In this document: positions 26,262-37,200 of the stretch, one piece after another
Numbering within the stretch: position 1 is the stretch's first letter
How the letters are laid out: each line of letters begins with the position of its first letter
Origin: an uncultured bacterium
GTDB taxonomy: Bacteria > Cyanobacteriota > Vampirovibrionia > Gastranaerophilales > Gastranaerophilaceae
Reading direction: 5' to 3'
Length of the DNA stretch: 64,000 bases
Assembly: GCA_949300485.1 (NCBI GenBank)
Contig: CASGEL010000006.1
Location: forward strand, 1-64,000
Made by a program: the position numbers and the translations under genes
The notes under the pieces: generated by a model
The model's database searches: none
The model's input: only the letters and a program-made list of their open reading frames with translations
Told to the model about the DNA's origin: nothing

Positions 26262-26374
26262 GTAAAAAATATTTACCCCTTTTGTGAAGATTTTGCCAAT
26301 GTATTTTTTTTATGTATAATAAATTTATTAGAATTATAGGATTCTTATTTATAGGGATATAAGAAGGTAAATTT

Positions 26375-27238
26375 ATGACAGTTCAAGATTGGTTTGAAAA
26401 GCGTAAAGAAGCTCAAATTCAAAGAAGAGCTCTTGAAGCAAGAGTAGAAATTGAGGCAAACCCGGAATTATGGACAAAATGTGTCCATTGTGATGCTCAT
26501 TTATTAAGAAAAGATATTGAAGATAATTATATGGTTTGTCCTGTGTGTGATTATCATTTTAGAGTTAATGCCAAAACAAGAATTAAGCAGTTATTTGATG
26601 AAGGTTCTTTTGAAGAATTGTTTACTGAGATAAAGCCTACAGATCCGTTAGAATTTGTTGATACAGAATCTTATAAGAACCGGTTAGAGGCAGCTCAGAA
26701 AAAAACAGGTTTGGATGATGCCGTCGTAACAGGATTAGCTTCTATCAACGGACACAGGCTTGCAACTGCAATTATGGATTTTGATTTTATGGGCGGTTCT
26801 ATGGGCAGCGTTGTAGGAGAAAAAGTTACACGTATTATTGAGAAGGCTATTGAGCTTAGACTTCCTGTCCTTGCTGTTACATCTTCAGGCGGTGCAAGAA
26901 TGCAAGAAAGTGCATTGAGTTTGATGCAGATGGCTAAAACCTCTTGTGCTTGTGCAAGACTTGATGAAGCAGGTTTATTATATATTAATCTTATTACTGA
27001 TCCTACATTTGGCGGTGTTACTGCCAGTTTTGGAACGTTAGGTGATATCATTATTGCAGAACAAGGAGCTAGAGTAGGTTTTGCCGGTAGAAGAGTAATT
27101 GAACAAACAATAAGACAAAAACTTCCTTCTGATTTTCAGACCGCAGAATACTTAATGAAATATGGTCAAGTTGATATTGTTTCATCTCGTAAAAACTTGA
27201 AGGATACATTGTCTAACGTTTTGGCTATGCATGAATAA
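26375..27238 (+). CDS. accD: Acetyl-CoA carboxylase carboxyltransferase subunit beta
   Basis: 287 residues, normal for AccD, which with AccA transfers the carboxyl group from biotin to acetyl-CoA in the first step of fatty acid synthesis. The N-terminal zinc ribbon has two CxxC pairs (CVHC, CPVC). The crotonase-like core contains DFDFMGGSMGSVVGEK, TSSGGARMQE and PTFGGVTASF. Eleven bases separate it from accA, so the two form one operon; accB and accC are elsewhere. The ATG follows AAGAAGG. Confidence 0.98.
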   Translation: MTVQDWFEKRKEAQIQRRALEARVEIEANPELWTKCVHCDAHLLRKDIEDNYMVCPVCDYHFRVNAKTRIKQLFDEGSFEELFTEIKPTDPLEFVDTESYKNRLEAAQKKTGLDDAVVTGLASINGHRLATAIMDFDFMGGSMGSVVGEKVTRIIEKAIELRLPVLAVTSSGGARMQESALSLMQMAKTSCACARLDEAGLLYINLITDPTFGGVTASFGTLGDIIIAEQGARVGFAGRRVIEQTIRQKLPSDFQTAEYLMKYGQVDIVSSRKNLKDTLSNVLAMHE

Positions 27239-27249
27239 GGAGTGGTTGT

Positions 27250-28206
27250 ATGGCAACAGTTTTAGATTTTGAAAAACCTATACTGGAAATTCAAGAAAAA
27301 ATTGAGGAACTAAAAAAAATGAGTTTGGAGTCCGGAATGGATTTAGATAAAGATATTAAAGTATTAGAACAAGAGGCTGAAGATTTCAAAAAAGAATTGT
27401 TTGCAAATCTTGATCCTACTCAAAAAATTCAGATTGCCCGTCATCCAGAAAGACCTAACTTTATGGATTATGTAAATCTTATGTGTACTGACTTTGTTGA
27501 AATGCATGGAGATAGGGTGGGAACTGATGACAGAGCGATAGTTGGCGGCTTGGCAAAACTTGATGGCAAGCCGGTTATGATTATTGGAACAATGAAGGGC
27601 AAGTCTACCAAAGAAAATTTAGAATATAACTTTGGTATGCCTCAGCCTGAAGGGTATAGAAAAGCATTAAGGCTGTTTAAACATGCTGACAAATTCAATA
27701 TTCCTATCGTGACTATTATTGATACTCCTGGAGCATACCCCGGGATAAGTGCGGAAGAGCATGCTCAAGGAGCTGCAATTGCTACGAATTTAAGAGAAAT
27801 GCAAAAGCTGAGAGTTCCAGTTATCGCCATTATCTCTGGTGAGGGTTGTTCAGGCGGAGCTTTAGGTTTGGCTGTAGCAAATAAAGTTTATATGCTAGAA
27901 CATGCTTATTATACAGTTATTTCACCTGAGGGATGTGCTTCTATTTTATGGAGGGATGCTTCTAAAAACCTAGAAGCTGCTACTGCTTTAAAAATTACTG
28001 CGCCTCACTTATTAAAATTTGGAATTATTGACGGTGCTATTAAAGAGCCTGTAAGGGGCGCTCACACTGATTATGAGGCTATGGCATCCGAAATGAAGAA
28101 AACGATTCAAGAAGCTCTTGGCGAATTAGCAGGCATGTCAGGTGATGACTTGAGAAATCAGCGTTATGATAAGTTTAGAAAAATGGGTGCTTATATTACA
28201 GTTTAA
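27250..28206 (+). CDS. accA: Acetyl-CoA carboxylase carboxyltransferase subunit alpha
   Basis: 318 residues, normal for AccA. The N-terminal helical part (KPILEIQEKIEELKKM) is followed by the DFVEMHGDRVGTDDRAIVGG and GMPQPEGYRKALRL blocks, then TIIDTPGAYPGISAEE and GEGCSGGALGLAV, which form the acyl-CoA and biotin site. It is translated from GGAGTGG, 11 bases after accD. Confidence 0.98.
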   Translation: MATVLDFEKPILEIQEKIEELKKMSLESGMDLDKDIKVLEQEAEDFKKELFANLDPTQKIQIARHPERPNFMDYVNLMCTDFVEMHGDRVGTDDRAIVGGLAKLDGKPVMIIGTMKGKSTKENLEYNFGMPQPEGYRKALRLFKHADKFNIPIVTIIDTPGAYPGISAEEHAQGAAIATNLREMQKLRVPVIAIISGEGCSGGALGLAVANKVYMLEHAYYTVISPEGCASILWRDASKNLEAATALKITAPHLLKFGIIDGAIKEPVRGAHTDYEAMASEMKKTIQEALGELAGMSGDDLRNQRYDKFRKMGAYITV

Positions 28207-28273
28207 GTAATGTGTATATAATTTTCTGAGGGTGGGATTATCGGATCTCACCTTTAAATTTGAGGATATAATT

Positions 28274-29197
28274 ATGGCAGATAAGTATTATGAATTAAGA
28301 CTTAGTATAAATCCATTAATGGAGGATATTATTTCTGAAATTTTCTTTGATAATTTTGATTGCGAAGGGGTTGTTCTTGCAGAAGAAACCTATAAAGATT
28401 TGGAGATGGTTTCAACAACGGAAGGTACCTTGCGAATATTTTTAAAAAATGAATATGGTGATTCTTTTGAAGATTTGAAATATGATATTGAGAACGTTTT
28501 AGATTTGCATAGGCAGGAATTTTTATTAAGAGGTATGAGTGAAGAAGATTTAGGCTCCTGGGAATTTAAATTGGAACAAAAAGAGTCTGAGGATTGGTCA
28601 AAAAAATGGAAAGAGCAGTGGGATGTAACTCATGTTACGGATAAAATTTCTGTAGTTCCTGATTGGATCGAGTATAATCCAAAGGACAGTGAGGTTACGA
28701 TTAAATTGGAGCCAGGGTGTGCTTTTGGTACAGGTACTCATCAAACAACACAATTGTGCATGAAAGCGTTAGAAAAATATATGAAGCCGGGTGATAAAGT
28801 AGCTGATATCGGAATGGGAAGCGGTATTTTGAGTATTTTAGCAAAAAAACTCGGCGCATCTTACGTATATGGATGTGATAATGACGAAACGGTTATAGAT
28901 GTTGCAAAAGAAAATGCAAAGAAAAATTTGGTTGATTGTACTTTTGAATTAGGAACCGCTAATAAAATTAATGATAAATTTGATTTTGTGTGTGCAAATA
29001 TACTTCATTTTGTTTTGGCTGAAATTATGTCTGATTTGAAGCATATTATGAAAAAAGGTGCACTTATGTCACTAAGCGGAATTTTGGATGAAAAGAAGCA
29101 AGTTGTTATTGATGCCTATAAACATGCAGGATTAGAACTTGTAGAAGAAATTCCTCAAGATCAGTGGACTTCATTTGTTGTTAAACGAGTTGATTAA
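28274..29197 (+). CDS. prmA: Ribosomal protein L11 methyltransferase
   Basis: 308 residues from the ATG preceded by TGAGG; the upstream in-frame ATG at 28232 lacks a site. The N-terminal ferredoxin-like substrate-recognition domain is followed by the PrmA-specific EPGCAFGTGTHQTT, and by motif I of the SAM-binding fold (VADIGMGSGILSILAKKLGA). NILHFVLAEI replaces the usual catalytic Asn-Ile-Leu region near the end. It trimethylates L11. kdsB follows 13 bases later. Confidence 0.93.
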   Translation: MADKYYELRLSINPLMEDIISEIFFDNFDCEGVVLAEETYKDLEMVSTTEGTLRIFLKNEYGDSFEDLKYDIENVLDLHRQEFLLRGMSEEDLGSWEFKLEQKESEDWSKKWKEQWDVTHVTDKISVVPDWIEYNPKDSEVTIKLEPGCAFGTGTHQTTQLCMKALEKYMKPGDKVADIGMGSGILSILAKKLGASYVYGCDNDETVIDVAKENAKKNLVDCTFELGTANKINDKFDFVCANILHFVLAEIMSDLKHIMKKGALMSLSGILDEKKQVVIDAYKHAGLELVEEIPQDQWTSFVVKRVD

Positions 29198-29210
29198 GGA
29201 GATAAGGAGT

Positions 29211-29951
29211 ATGTCAAAAACCGCAATAATAATACCTGCAAGATATGGATCATCGAGGTTAGAGGGTAAACCGTTATTAAAAGTGGCAGGAAAATCTGTA
29301 ATTCAGTGGGTTTACGAGAAAGCAAAACAGTCAAAGTTAGCAGATATGGTGATTGTTGCAACTGATGATGAACGTATTTTTAATGAGGTTCAATCCTTTG
29401 GCGGCGAGGTTGAAATGACTTCAGTTGATCATAAATGCGGTTCGGATAGAATTATGGAGGTCGTTTCTCGTCATCCTGAAATCTCCTATATTTGTAATCT
29501 TCAGGGTGATGAGCCTTTGATTAAGCCTGAAAGTATTGATGATGTTATCAGAAATGTTAAAGAAGATGATAAAGCTGATATTTCAACTTTAATAAGAGTT
29601 TTGACAGATGAAAATGAGATTAATAATCCAAATCTTGTCAAGTGTGTGATTGATAAATACGGCTTTGCTTTGTATTTTTCCCGTTCAAAAATTCCATATG
29701 AAAGAAATATCGGCAAGGCTGTTTTTTACGGTCATATAGGAATTTATGGTTATAAAAGGACAGCCTTAGAAAATATGACATCAATGATGCAGACACAGTT
29801 AGAATGTGCTGAAAGTCTTGAGCAGCTTAGAGCATTGGAAAACGGTATGCATATAAAAACTTCTGTTGTGGACTTTGTACCTGTAGGTATAGACACGAAG
29901 GATGATCTGGAGAAGTTCAGACAGATTGTTGAATTAAAATTGAATAATTAA
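29211..29951 (+). CDS. kdsB: 3-deoxy-manno-octulosonate cytidylyltransferase
   Basis: 247 residues from the ATG with GGAGATAAGGAG upstream. KdsB activates Kdo with CTP for lipopolysaccharide inner-core synthesis, so the cell should have an outer membrane with Kdo-type LPS. The signature IIPARYGSSRLEGKPL opens the protein. VATDDERI, NLQGDEPLI and SRSKIPYER follow. It sits just after prmA in an apparent two-gene unit. Confidence 0.95.
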   Translation: MSKTAIIIPARYGSSRLEGKPLLKVAGKSVIQWVYEKAKQSKLADMVIVATDDERIFNEVQSFGGEVEMTSVDHKCGSDRIMEVVSRHPEISYICNLQGDEPLIKPESIDDVIRNVKEDDKADISTLIRVLTDENEINNPNLVKCVIDKYGFALYFSRSKIPYERNIGKAVFYGHIGIYGYKRTALENMTSMMQTQLECAESLEQLRALENGMHIKTSVVDFVPVGIDTKDDLEKFRQIVELKLNN

Positions 29952-30090
29952 TAAAAATTTTGCTTGCAATTTTTTGTAAATTAGTGTAACATACTGTTAT
30001 AAAACTATAGAAAAATAAATAAATCGTAATATTTTTCGTGAGTTTGTGAACTATTGTATAAGATTTTGTAAAGTAAGTAAGGAAAAGACT

Positions 30091-30840
30091 ATGACAGAAA
30101 ATGTTGAAATGCCTAATGAATCCGAAGACCGTCAACGTATTCTTTTAGCTGATGATGAAGCAAGTATCAGACGTATTTTGGAAACACGTTTAAAAATGGC
30201 AGGTTATGATGTTTATACAGCACAGGACGGAGAAGAAGCTGTTGCTGCATTTAATAAATATAATCCTGATCTGGTTGTGTTAGATGTTATGATGCCAAAG
30301 ATGGATGGTTATGGTGTAACTAGAGAAATAAGAAGATCTTCCGATGTACCTATTATTATTCTTACAGCTTTAGGTGATGTATCTGAAAGAATTACAGGGT
30401 TAGAATTAGGTGCAGATGATTATGTAATCAAACCTTTCAGCCCTAAAGAATTGGAAGCCAGAGTTAAAGCTGTTTTAAGAAGAACAAATAACAGAGAGAT
30501 GGTTACTCCATCAGGAAAAGTTACTAAAAATGTTATTACAACAGGTAATATCAAAATTGATACAGCAAGACGTCAGGTATATAGAAAAAATGAACGAATC
30601 AGGCTTACCGGTATGGAATTCAGCTTGTTAGAATTGTTGGTTAACAATTCCGGTCAGGCTTTTTCAAGAAATGAAATTCTGCAGCATGTATGGGCATATC
30701 CGCCTGATCATAGAATTGATACACGTGTTGTCGATGTTCATATTTCAAGATTACGTTCAAAATTGGAAACAGATCCGGCTAATCCTGAGTTAATCTTAAC
30801 GGCACGTGGTATAGGATATATGTTCCAAAGGATAAGTTAA
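30091..30840 (+). CDS. rpaB: OmpR-family response regulator, RpaB/Ycf27-like
   Basis: 249 residues from the ATG preceded by AAGGAAAAG. The receiver domain has ADDEASIRRILETRL, the phospho-Asp in VVLDVMMPKMDGYGV, and the switch Lys in YVIKPFSPKELEAR. The winged-helix domain holds RIRLTGMEFSLLELLV, SRNEILQHVW and DTRVVDVHISRLRSKLE, ending LILTARGIGYMFQR. These stretches match cyanobacterial RpaB almost word for word as I recall it. In cyanobacteria RpaB, with kinase NblS, controls high-light and cell-cycle genes. Here no histidine kinase is adjacent and no photosynthesis exists, so the signal must be different. Confidence 0.9.
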   Translation: MTENVEMPNESEDRQRILLADDEASIRRILETRLKMAGYDVYTAQDGEEAVAAFNKYNPDLVVLDVMMPKMDGYGVTREIRRSSDVPIIILTALGDVSERITGLELGADDYVIKPFSPKELEARVKAVLRRTNNREMVTPSGKVTKNVITTGNIKIDTARRQVYRKNERIRLTGMEFSLLELLVNNSGQAFSRNEILQHVWAYPPDHRIDTRVVDVHISRLRSKLETDPANPELILTARGIGYMFQRIS

Positions 30841-30844
30841 AAAA

Positions 30845-30871
30845 AGAGCTCATTACGAGCTCTCTTTTTTT
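30845..30871 (+). terminator. Terminator of the rpaB-like gene
   Basis: AGAGCTC / GAGCTCT hairpin with a five-base loop and a T-tract, a few bases after the stop codon. Confidence 0.9.
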
Positions 30872-30993
30872 ATAAATACTTTTGTTCTGTTAGTACGCCT
30901 AGCTGGCAAGCTAAAAAGTTATTTTATGTAAATTTTGATTTGTAGAAAGACTTGATTTTAAGTGTTTTTTTGATATTATAAAAATACACTGAT

Positions 30994-31070
30994 GGCGGGT
31001 GTCGCCAAGTGGTTAAGGCCTCGGATTGTGGTTCCGATATTCGTGGGTTCGACCCCCATCACCCGCCCCA
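30994..31070 (+). tRNA. tRNA-His (anticodon GTG)
   Basis: A full cloverleaf can be drawn. The acceptor stem GCGGGTG / CACCCGC has an extra 5' G (G-1) opposite discriminator C, the hallmark of tRNA-His. The anticodon arm TCGGATTGTGGTTCCGA shows GTG. The T-arm GTGGGTTCGACCCCCAT and an encoded CCA end are present. Confidence 0.96.
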
Positions 31071-31079
31071 TTTAATTTT

Positions 31080-31105
31080 GGCACTTCTAAAGTGCCATTT
31101 TTTGT
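31080..31105 (+). terminator. Terminator after tRNA-His
   Basis: GGCACTT / AAGTGCC hairpin followed by ATTTTTT, ten bases after the CCA end. Confidence 0.9.
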
Positions 31106-31251
31106 TATTATATTTGCATTTAGGTTATAAATTGTAACGATTTTTACATAATTATAAAAAAAAATTAAAGTATTCTTCAAAAACTCCGATAACACACTTA
31201 TATGTCATTGTAAATAATTATTTTAATTTTTATATACAAGGATGAAGTGTA

Positions 31252-34200
31252 ATGTCAGGCGAAGATTTTTTGAAATTTAATAAAGGTGGAGAATTTAGGC
31301 TTTCTAACTTCAAAGAAATAAAGGAAGAAGACCTAAAAGATGCTGATGAAAAAACAAAAAAACTTTTCAATATCTTTGCAGGTGAGGATAAAATTTTGCA
31401 GGCAGGAGAAGCACAAAGCTTGTGGAATGCAATGTCTGCTACAAACAAAAATATAACTGGAGGAAATAATTTAGATGGTAAAGAAATTCAACTATTCCCT
31501 CAAAACAATATAAATGAAGAAATAGGGGGTGACAAATTAATTAAAGATACTTCTGCTACTATAAATAATTCTACCAACACAACTACTCAAAAAACAGAAG
31601 TAAAGAAATATCTTTCCGATAATGGTTCAAAAATGGAAGATTTTATAACATACAATTCTGAAAATAAACCAATAAAACTTGTACGAAAAGAAAATGATAA
31701 AGAAATTTCAACAACAGACTTGAATTATATTGCAGAAACTGATGAAATATTTGCGCATGTAGAATTAGTTACTAAAAATTCTGATGGTTCTACTGTAGTA
31801 ACAACTGCTCTTGAGGCTGATGCAAATGGGCAAGTAGCTTCAGATAAATTAATTGACAGAACAACAACAGATAATGCTGGGAATATTATAAATGTTTACT
31901 CCGAAAACGGTTATATTGTTGAGAAAAAACAAAAAGCAGATGGCAAGAATGTATTGACTATATATAAAGGTTCAGGAATTGAAGCTTATGATAACAATTC
32001 TGCGCATAGAGTTTTCCAGCAAACAATCTCTAAAAATGGTAAAGTTAATGAAGTTAAATATGATGCGAAAGGTAATACTAAAACAGTTGTTCAAAATGGT
32101 GAATCTTTAAATATTATTGCTCAAAAATTTGGAATTAACTTAGGTAAATTAAAAGAAATTAATCCAAGACTTGTTAAGAAAACTTTACAAGTTGGAGAAG
32201 ATATCCTTATTCCAGGAGAATTTAATGCAGATTCTTATCCTATTAGGACAAGAAAAACCAAAGAAGGAGCTATTCAAAGTTATAATAATTTTGCAGTTAA
32301 ACAAAGTATTAAAAGAATTTATGCTTCCAATATTTCTCAAAAACAGTTAAATAAAAATTATGCTAATATGTATGATTTGGCCAAAGATTTACTTGCAGAA
32401 CAAGGCAATACCAATTTAACAAAAGCGCAAATCAATGATTATGCTAATGAACTTATTATTCTAAATAAAGGCGCAAAGTTAACAAAGGGATCTAAATTTA
32501 AATATACATCAGGACGTGCAGATGAAAAAACAATTCATACTCTCTCTGAAGCCGGTTTTTCGCCAAATAAAAAAAATCAAATTTTTTATGCAAAATTTAA
32601 TTCATTAGATCAATATCAAAAAAATAATGTTTTAAATGTTGTAAAATATTGCAAATCAAAAAATATTACTGATCCTAACAAAATAAAAGCAACAATTATG
32701 CAAGTTTATCCGGAAATCAATATGTTCGATTCCGGGAAAATTATAAATACAACAGCTAAAGGACAATTCGATACACGTTCTCCTTTCCAAAAACTGCAAA
32801 GTAAACAAATTCCTGTTGAAATGTTTATCACAGATATTTTAAAATTGGATTTGAACAGTGGGGTTGGGAAACAGGTATATAGCAGATTAGTTCAATTACC
32901 TCAATCTGAATTGGATAAAATTTCTGCGAACAATTTTATTGGCATGCAAAATCCAACTTTCAGTCAAATTGCCGACAGATTCGGGCTTGTAAATATAAGG
33001 ACTGAAAATGAACTTAAAATATTACAAAATAGTCCAAAATATAAACAACAAAGTTTTAGACAAGCTGCTGCGGAAAACGTTGCTTTGGCTTACGATAACG
33101 CTATAGAAGTGATTAAAAACTACCAAGGAAATCTGGGTTTGTTAAATGTGGGTTATTATAGAGAAAAGCTTGGCAGTTTACTATCAAAAATTAACCCTAC
33201 GGATGTTGCAACTTGTTTTGACGATGTGGTAAAACGTTTAGAACAAGAACGAGATTTTGCTGTCAGTTATTTAAAGTCAAAATCAGGAAATGAAGCTGAA
33301 TTTAAGAAAACTTTTAAAGAAATCACAGGAATAGAATATAACGAAAAAAATATACAAAATTTTATTGATATAGCTTCAAAAGAAGGAGCCGATTGGAGTG
33401 AGGCATATAACAGAGCTTATGGAGAGAAAGCTGTTGAAGATGCTACCAAAAAAGTTAATTTTCAAAGTTACGTTGATGGAGCAGGAGATATTGTATTAAT
33501 GCTTCTTGGTACAGAAGCTATTGGGAAAGGTGTTGCCCAAGTCGGAGGTAAAGTTGGTTCGAAATTAACTCCATATTTCCCAAAAACATTATCTAATGTT
33601 GGTAATACTACTGTGCTAAAAATAGGGGCAAATCCAGTCACTATAGCTAAAATAACTGGAGCAATGGCAACTTCTAGTGCTACTTTTACGTTGTGGGAAT
33701 CTTCAAAAAATTATATCAACTTAAAAACAAAAGACATTCAATATACTGGGAACCAAGCTGAACAAGAATGGGAGATGTATAAGGAAGGTAATATTGAGTC
33801 TGCTAAATTTGGTGCAGCTGCAGGGTTGTTGAACTCCACTGTGGTTGGCAAAGTTGTTAATTTTACAATGAAATCTTTTGAAAAACCTGTTCTTAAAGCT
33901 ACTCAAAAAGTTAGTAAATTATTTGAAAAGAATTCAACAGTATCAGGTACAGATTTGATGAAAACATATTTAACAAATCAAAAACCTGGATTTTTAGCAA
34001 AATCAGCTGGTGTTCTTGCAGAAGTATCAGGCTTTACACTATATGAAACAGCTAATGAAGTTGCAAAAGAATTAATGATAAAAGATGAAAACGGAGAAAG
34101 ACATTTACCAAAAGAATTAACAGAGGAAGGACTTACTTCTTTCTTATGGGAAAAATTTAAAGGTCAGGCTTCTATGCTTGGAGAAATAAAAGCAATTTCT

Positions 34201-37200
34201 AAACTAATATTTATGCATAAAGGTGCTGCGAATATCCGAAATCAGATGATGGAAGAAAATTTAAGAAAATGTGATACAATTAACAATTTAAATATTAAAA
34301 AGTCCGAAATTAATGGTCGAGAAGTATTTGAAATAAAATACCCAGATGGTACAAGAGAGATTGCTAATTCTATTGATGAAGCAATTGCTAAGTGCCATGT
34401 AATTATGCAGCTAGATGTAGTAGCGAATAATATTAATGAAGTAAATACAAAAGAAAATATTGATGAAGTTGGAGCCCAAAAAGATACAAATAATTCTAAT
34501 TTGGTTAATAAACCTCAAGGATTAGCAACTCCAGAAATTAATTTACTCCAAAAAGCAAAAACAGAAAATCCGGCAGAAATTGTTGCAGAAAAATTAAAAA
34601 AAGAATGGCAACAAACAGATATTAATACAGGTGTTGAAAATAAATCTGTTGATTTATTCAATCTTAATAATGAAGCAGATTTAAGCGCTTCTGCATCAAA
34701 TGTTAATGGGGAAGTAACTTCTTTGATATTTACTGGAAAATTAAAAGAAAAACTTACTCAGCGTTATGAAGAATTAGGAAATGTTTTTAAAGATATTGCA
34801 AAAAAACATAGTAAGGAAATTAGTGATCTTGCTAAAGATTCTGGAAAAGATAAACAAAAATTTGTAGATGGTGTTGTTAAAATATTATCTGAAGAAATTG
34901 GAATGAATGGTTGTGAACCTAAAATTGAATTCATAGAAACGCAAGGTGCTGATGGCTTAGCAAATTGGCCTAAAGGTACAATTCAAATTAATAAGTATAA
35001 AAATAATGCAAAAGATTTAGTAGAAATAATTTCTCATGAATATACTCATATGTTGCAATATCGAGATATTATTGCTCAATATGGTGAACAAGGACTTAGA
35101 GAACTTATAATGAATGATAAATCTGTCCCTACTCAAAACAAAGATGCTACAATTCAGGAAATTCTTGAAAGTCCATTTACTGCAAAATTATTAGAAAATT
35201 ATAATAATATGAAATCTTCAGAAGTTGGATCTTTAAATGAATATTTAACAAGAATTTATAAGGATGAATTTGCAAATACTATTAGTCCTGATACAGATAT
35301 GCAAGGTTATGTAAACCAAGCAACAGAACGTGGAGCTTATCATTTAGGATCTTATCAATTAGGCTCTAATCTAAAGGGCCTTGATCAGACTTCTGTTGGA
35401 GATGGATATTGGAAAGTTGAGCAAGGTGACATTCAGGAAATTAACGGTGAAAAGTTTAGACTGAATTCTGATGGTACAATTACAAGATTAAATTCGGAAT
35501 CTCTACCGGCTGGAATTTCTTCTGGAATGTCTGATGCAGAATTTAATATTAAAGGTAATGAGTTATGTCAAAGAGCTGATGGAAGTGTAAGTCCTGCAGC
35601 TAAAGCTTTGTTAGAATCAATAAGAAATAGTGAACTAGAAAATAATAGCTATGACGTCAATAATTTTAAGCTTGAAGATTTTAGTAAGATCTCAAGAGAT
35701 TATAAAAATAATTTATTAAGTGATGAAATGCTTGGTTATGCCAAAGAATTTGTGGACTGTATCCCAAAAGGTAAAGATGAATATCTTATACAATCAACTG
35801 AATTTTCTATAAATAGATTAATCACAAATCAGTTAGATTTTGCAAAACCTGAAGCAAGACAGGATATTATAAATGCTGCAAAAAAACTATTTTCACATCC
35901 AAATGTTAGAAATAGTGTTGTAGATGATATTATAGAAGCTTGTACAGAAGGTAATTCTACAGACGGATATACATTTAACAAGAATGCATTTAATTCTATT
36001 TATAAATTATTTGATGAAAAAATTGAAAGTAGAAAAAATTATAATGATTATTCTTATTCATTAATGATTGCAGAAATCGCAAAAAATGGTATTAATTATA
36101 AAAAAGATATGAACGGAAATTATGTTCAATATTTTGATGATATTGGATTTAAAATAGGTATGACACTCCCGGATTCGGATTCTTCAGGACATTATGTACA
36201 TTATAATCTAACAAAAGATAGGAATACCGGAGAAATAGATTTACAAACTATTGATAAAGATACTCAAAATTATATTATTAAAAAAGTTGAAAAAGAATTT
36301 TTCCAATCAGAAAAAGAAGTAAAAGAATATAATTTGAGAACCTATAAATATGATACTTATATTTATCATGATCAATATGCAGAGCCTTTAAGAAATTTAT
36401 GTAAAGTTAATGGCAAACTTGATGTTCAAAACTGTTTTGCTGTAGATTATATGATAAATGATTTAAAGCTTGATAAGTCTGAAGTTGTTAAAATTCTTGA
36501 AAATTATAGAAATCAAGATGGTATTCTTGATATGACTATGTTGCGTTTAATTAAAAACATGCAAAAAGATTATCATAATGTAGGGGTATTGAATACATTA
36601 AAGAAATTAAATCAAGATCCAAATATTTTGTATGATGAGAATGGCATTGTAAACAATGAAATTTTTGAATTATTGGAAAATTCTCCTCTTGCAAGATCTA
36701 TGACTCTTAGAAAAGAAGATTATTATAGTCGCTATGCTCCACCTTGTAATTATGATATATCAAAACATTACATGGTAGATGGCAAAATTGATTTTGATAA
36801 ACTTAAAATTGTTGAGTCTGAACTAAAAGATATAGTAAAAGACTTTGATCTCGATGTTGATAATGCTTTTAACCGTTGTACTGTAAGTAATTTGTATAAT
36901 ACAATAAAGGAAAATCCGGAGAAGGCCGAACAAATTATTGAAGCTGCTAAAAAAGGTGGTATGTTCGCTTTAGGAAACACTTCTGATACAAACGGTAAAG
37001 GTATTAATTTAAATGATTTGTATTATTACGCATCTTTACCGGATGATTTATATGGGCTTATTAAGGATAAATCTTGGTTACTTCCTTATATTAAAGGAGA
37101 AACAGTTAAAGATGATGTGAAATGGTATATTGAACATGATTTAAGTCCTCAGGATAAAGTAATTTTAGATAAACATGGAATAAATATTGATTACATAATT

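Noticed and set aside
26188-26340. 50-codon reading frame in the accD leader
   Set aside because: It runs straight through a good terminator hairpin and its T-tract, its composition is like the AT-rich spacer, and the ribosome-binding site is weak.
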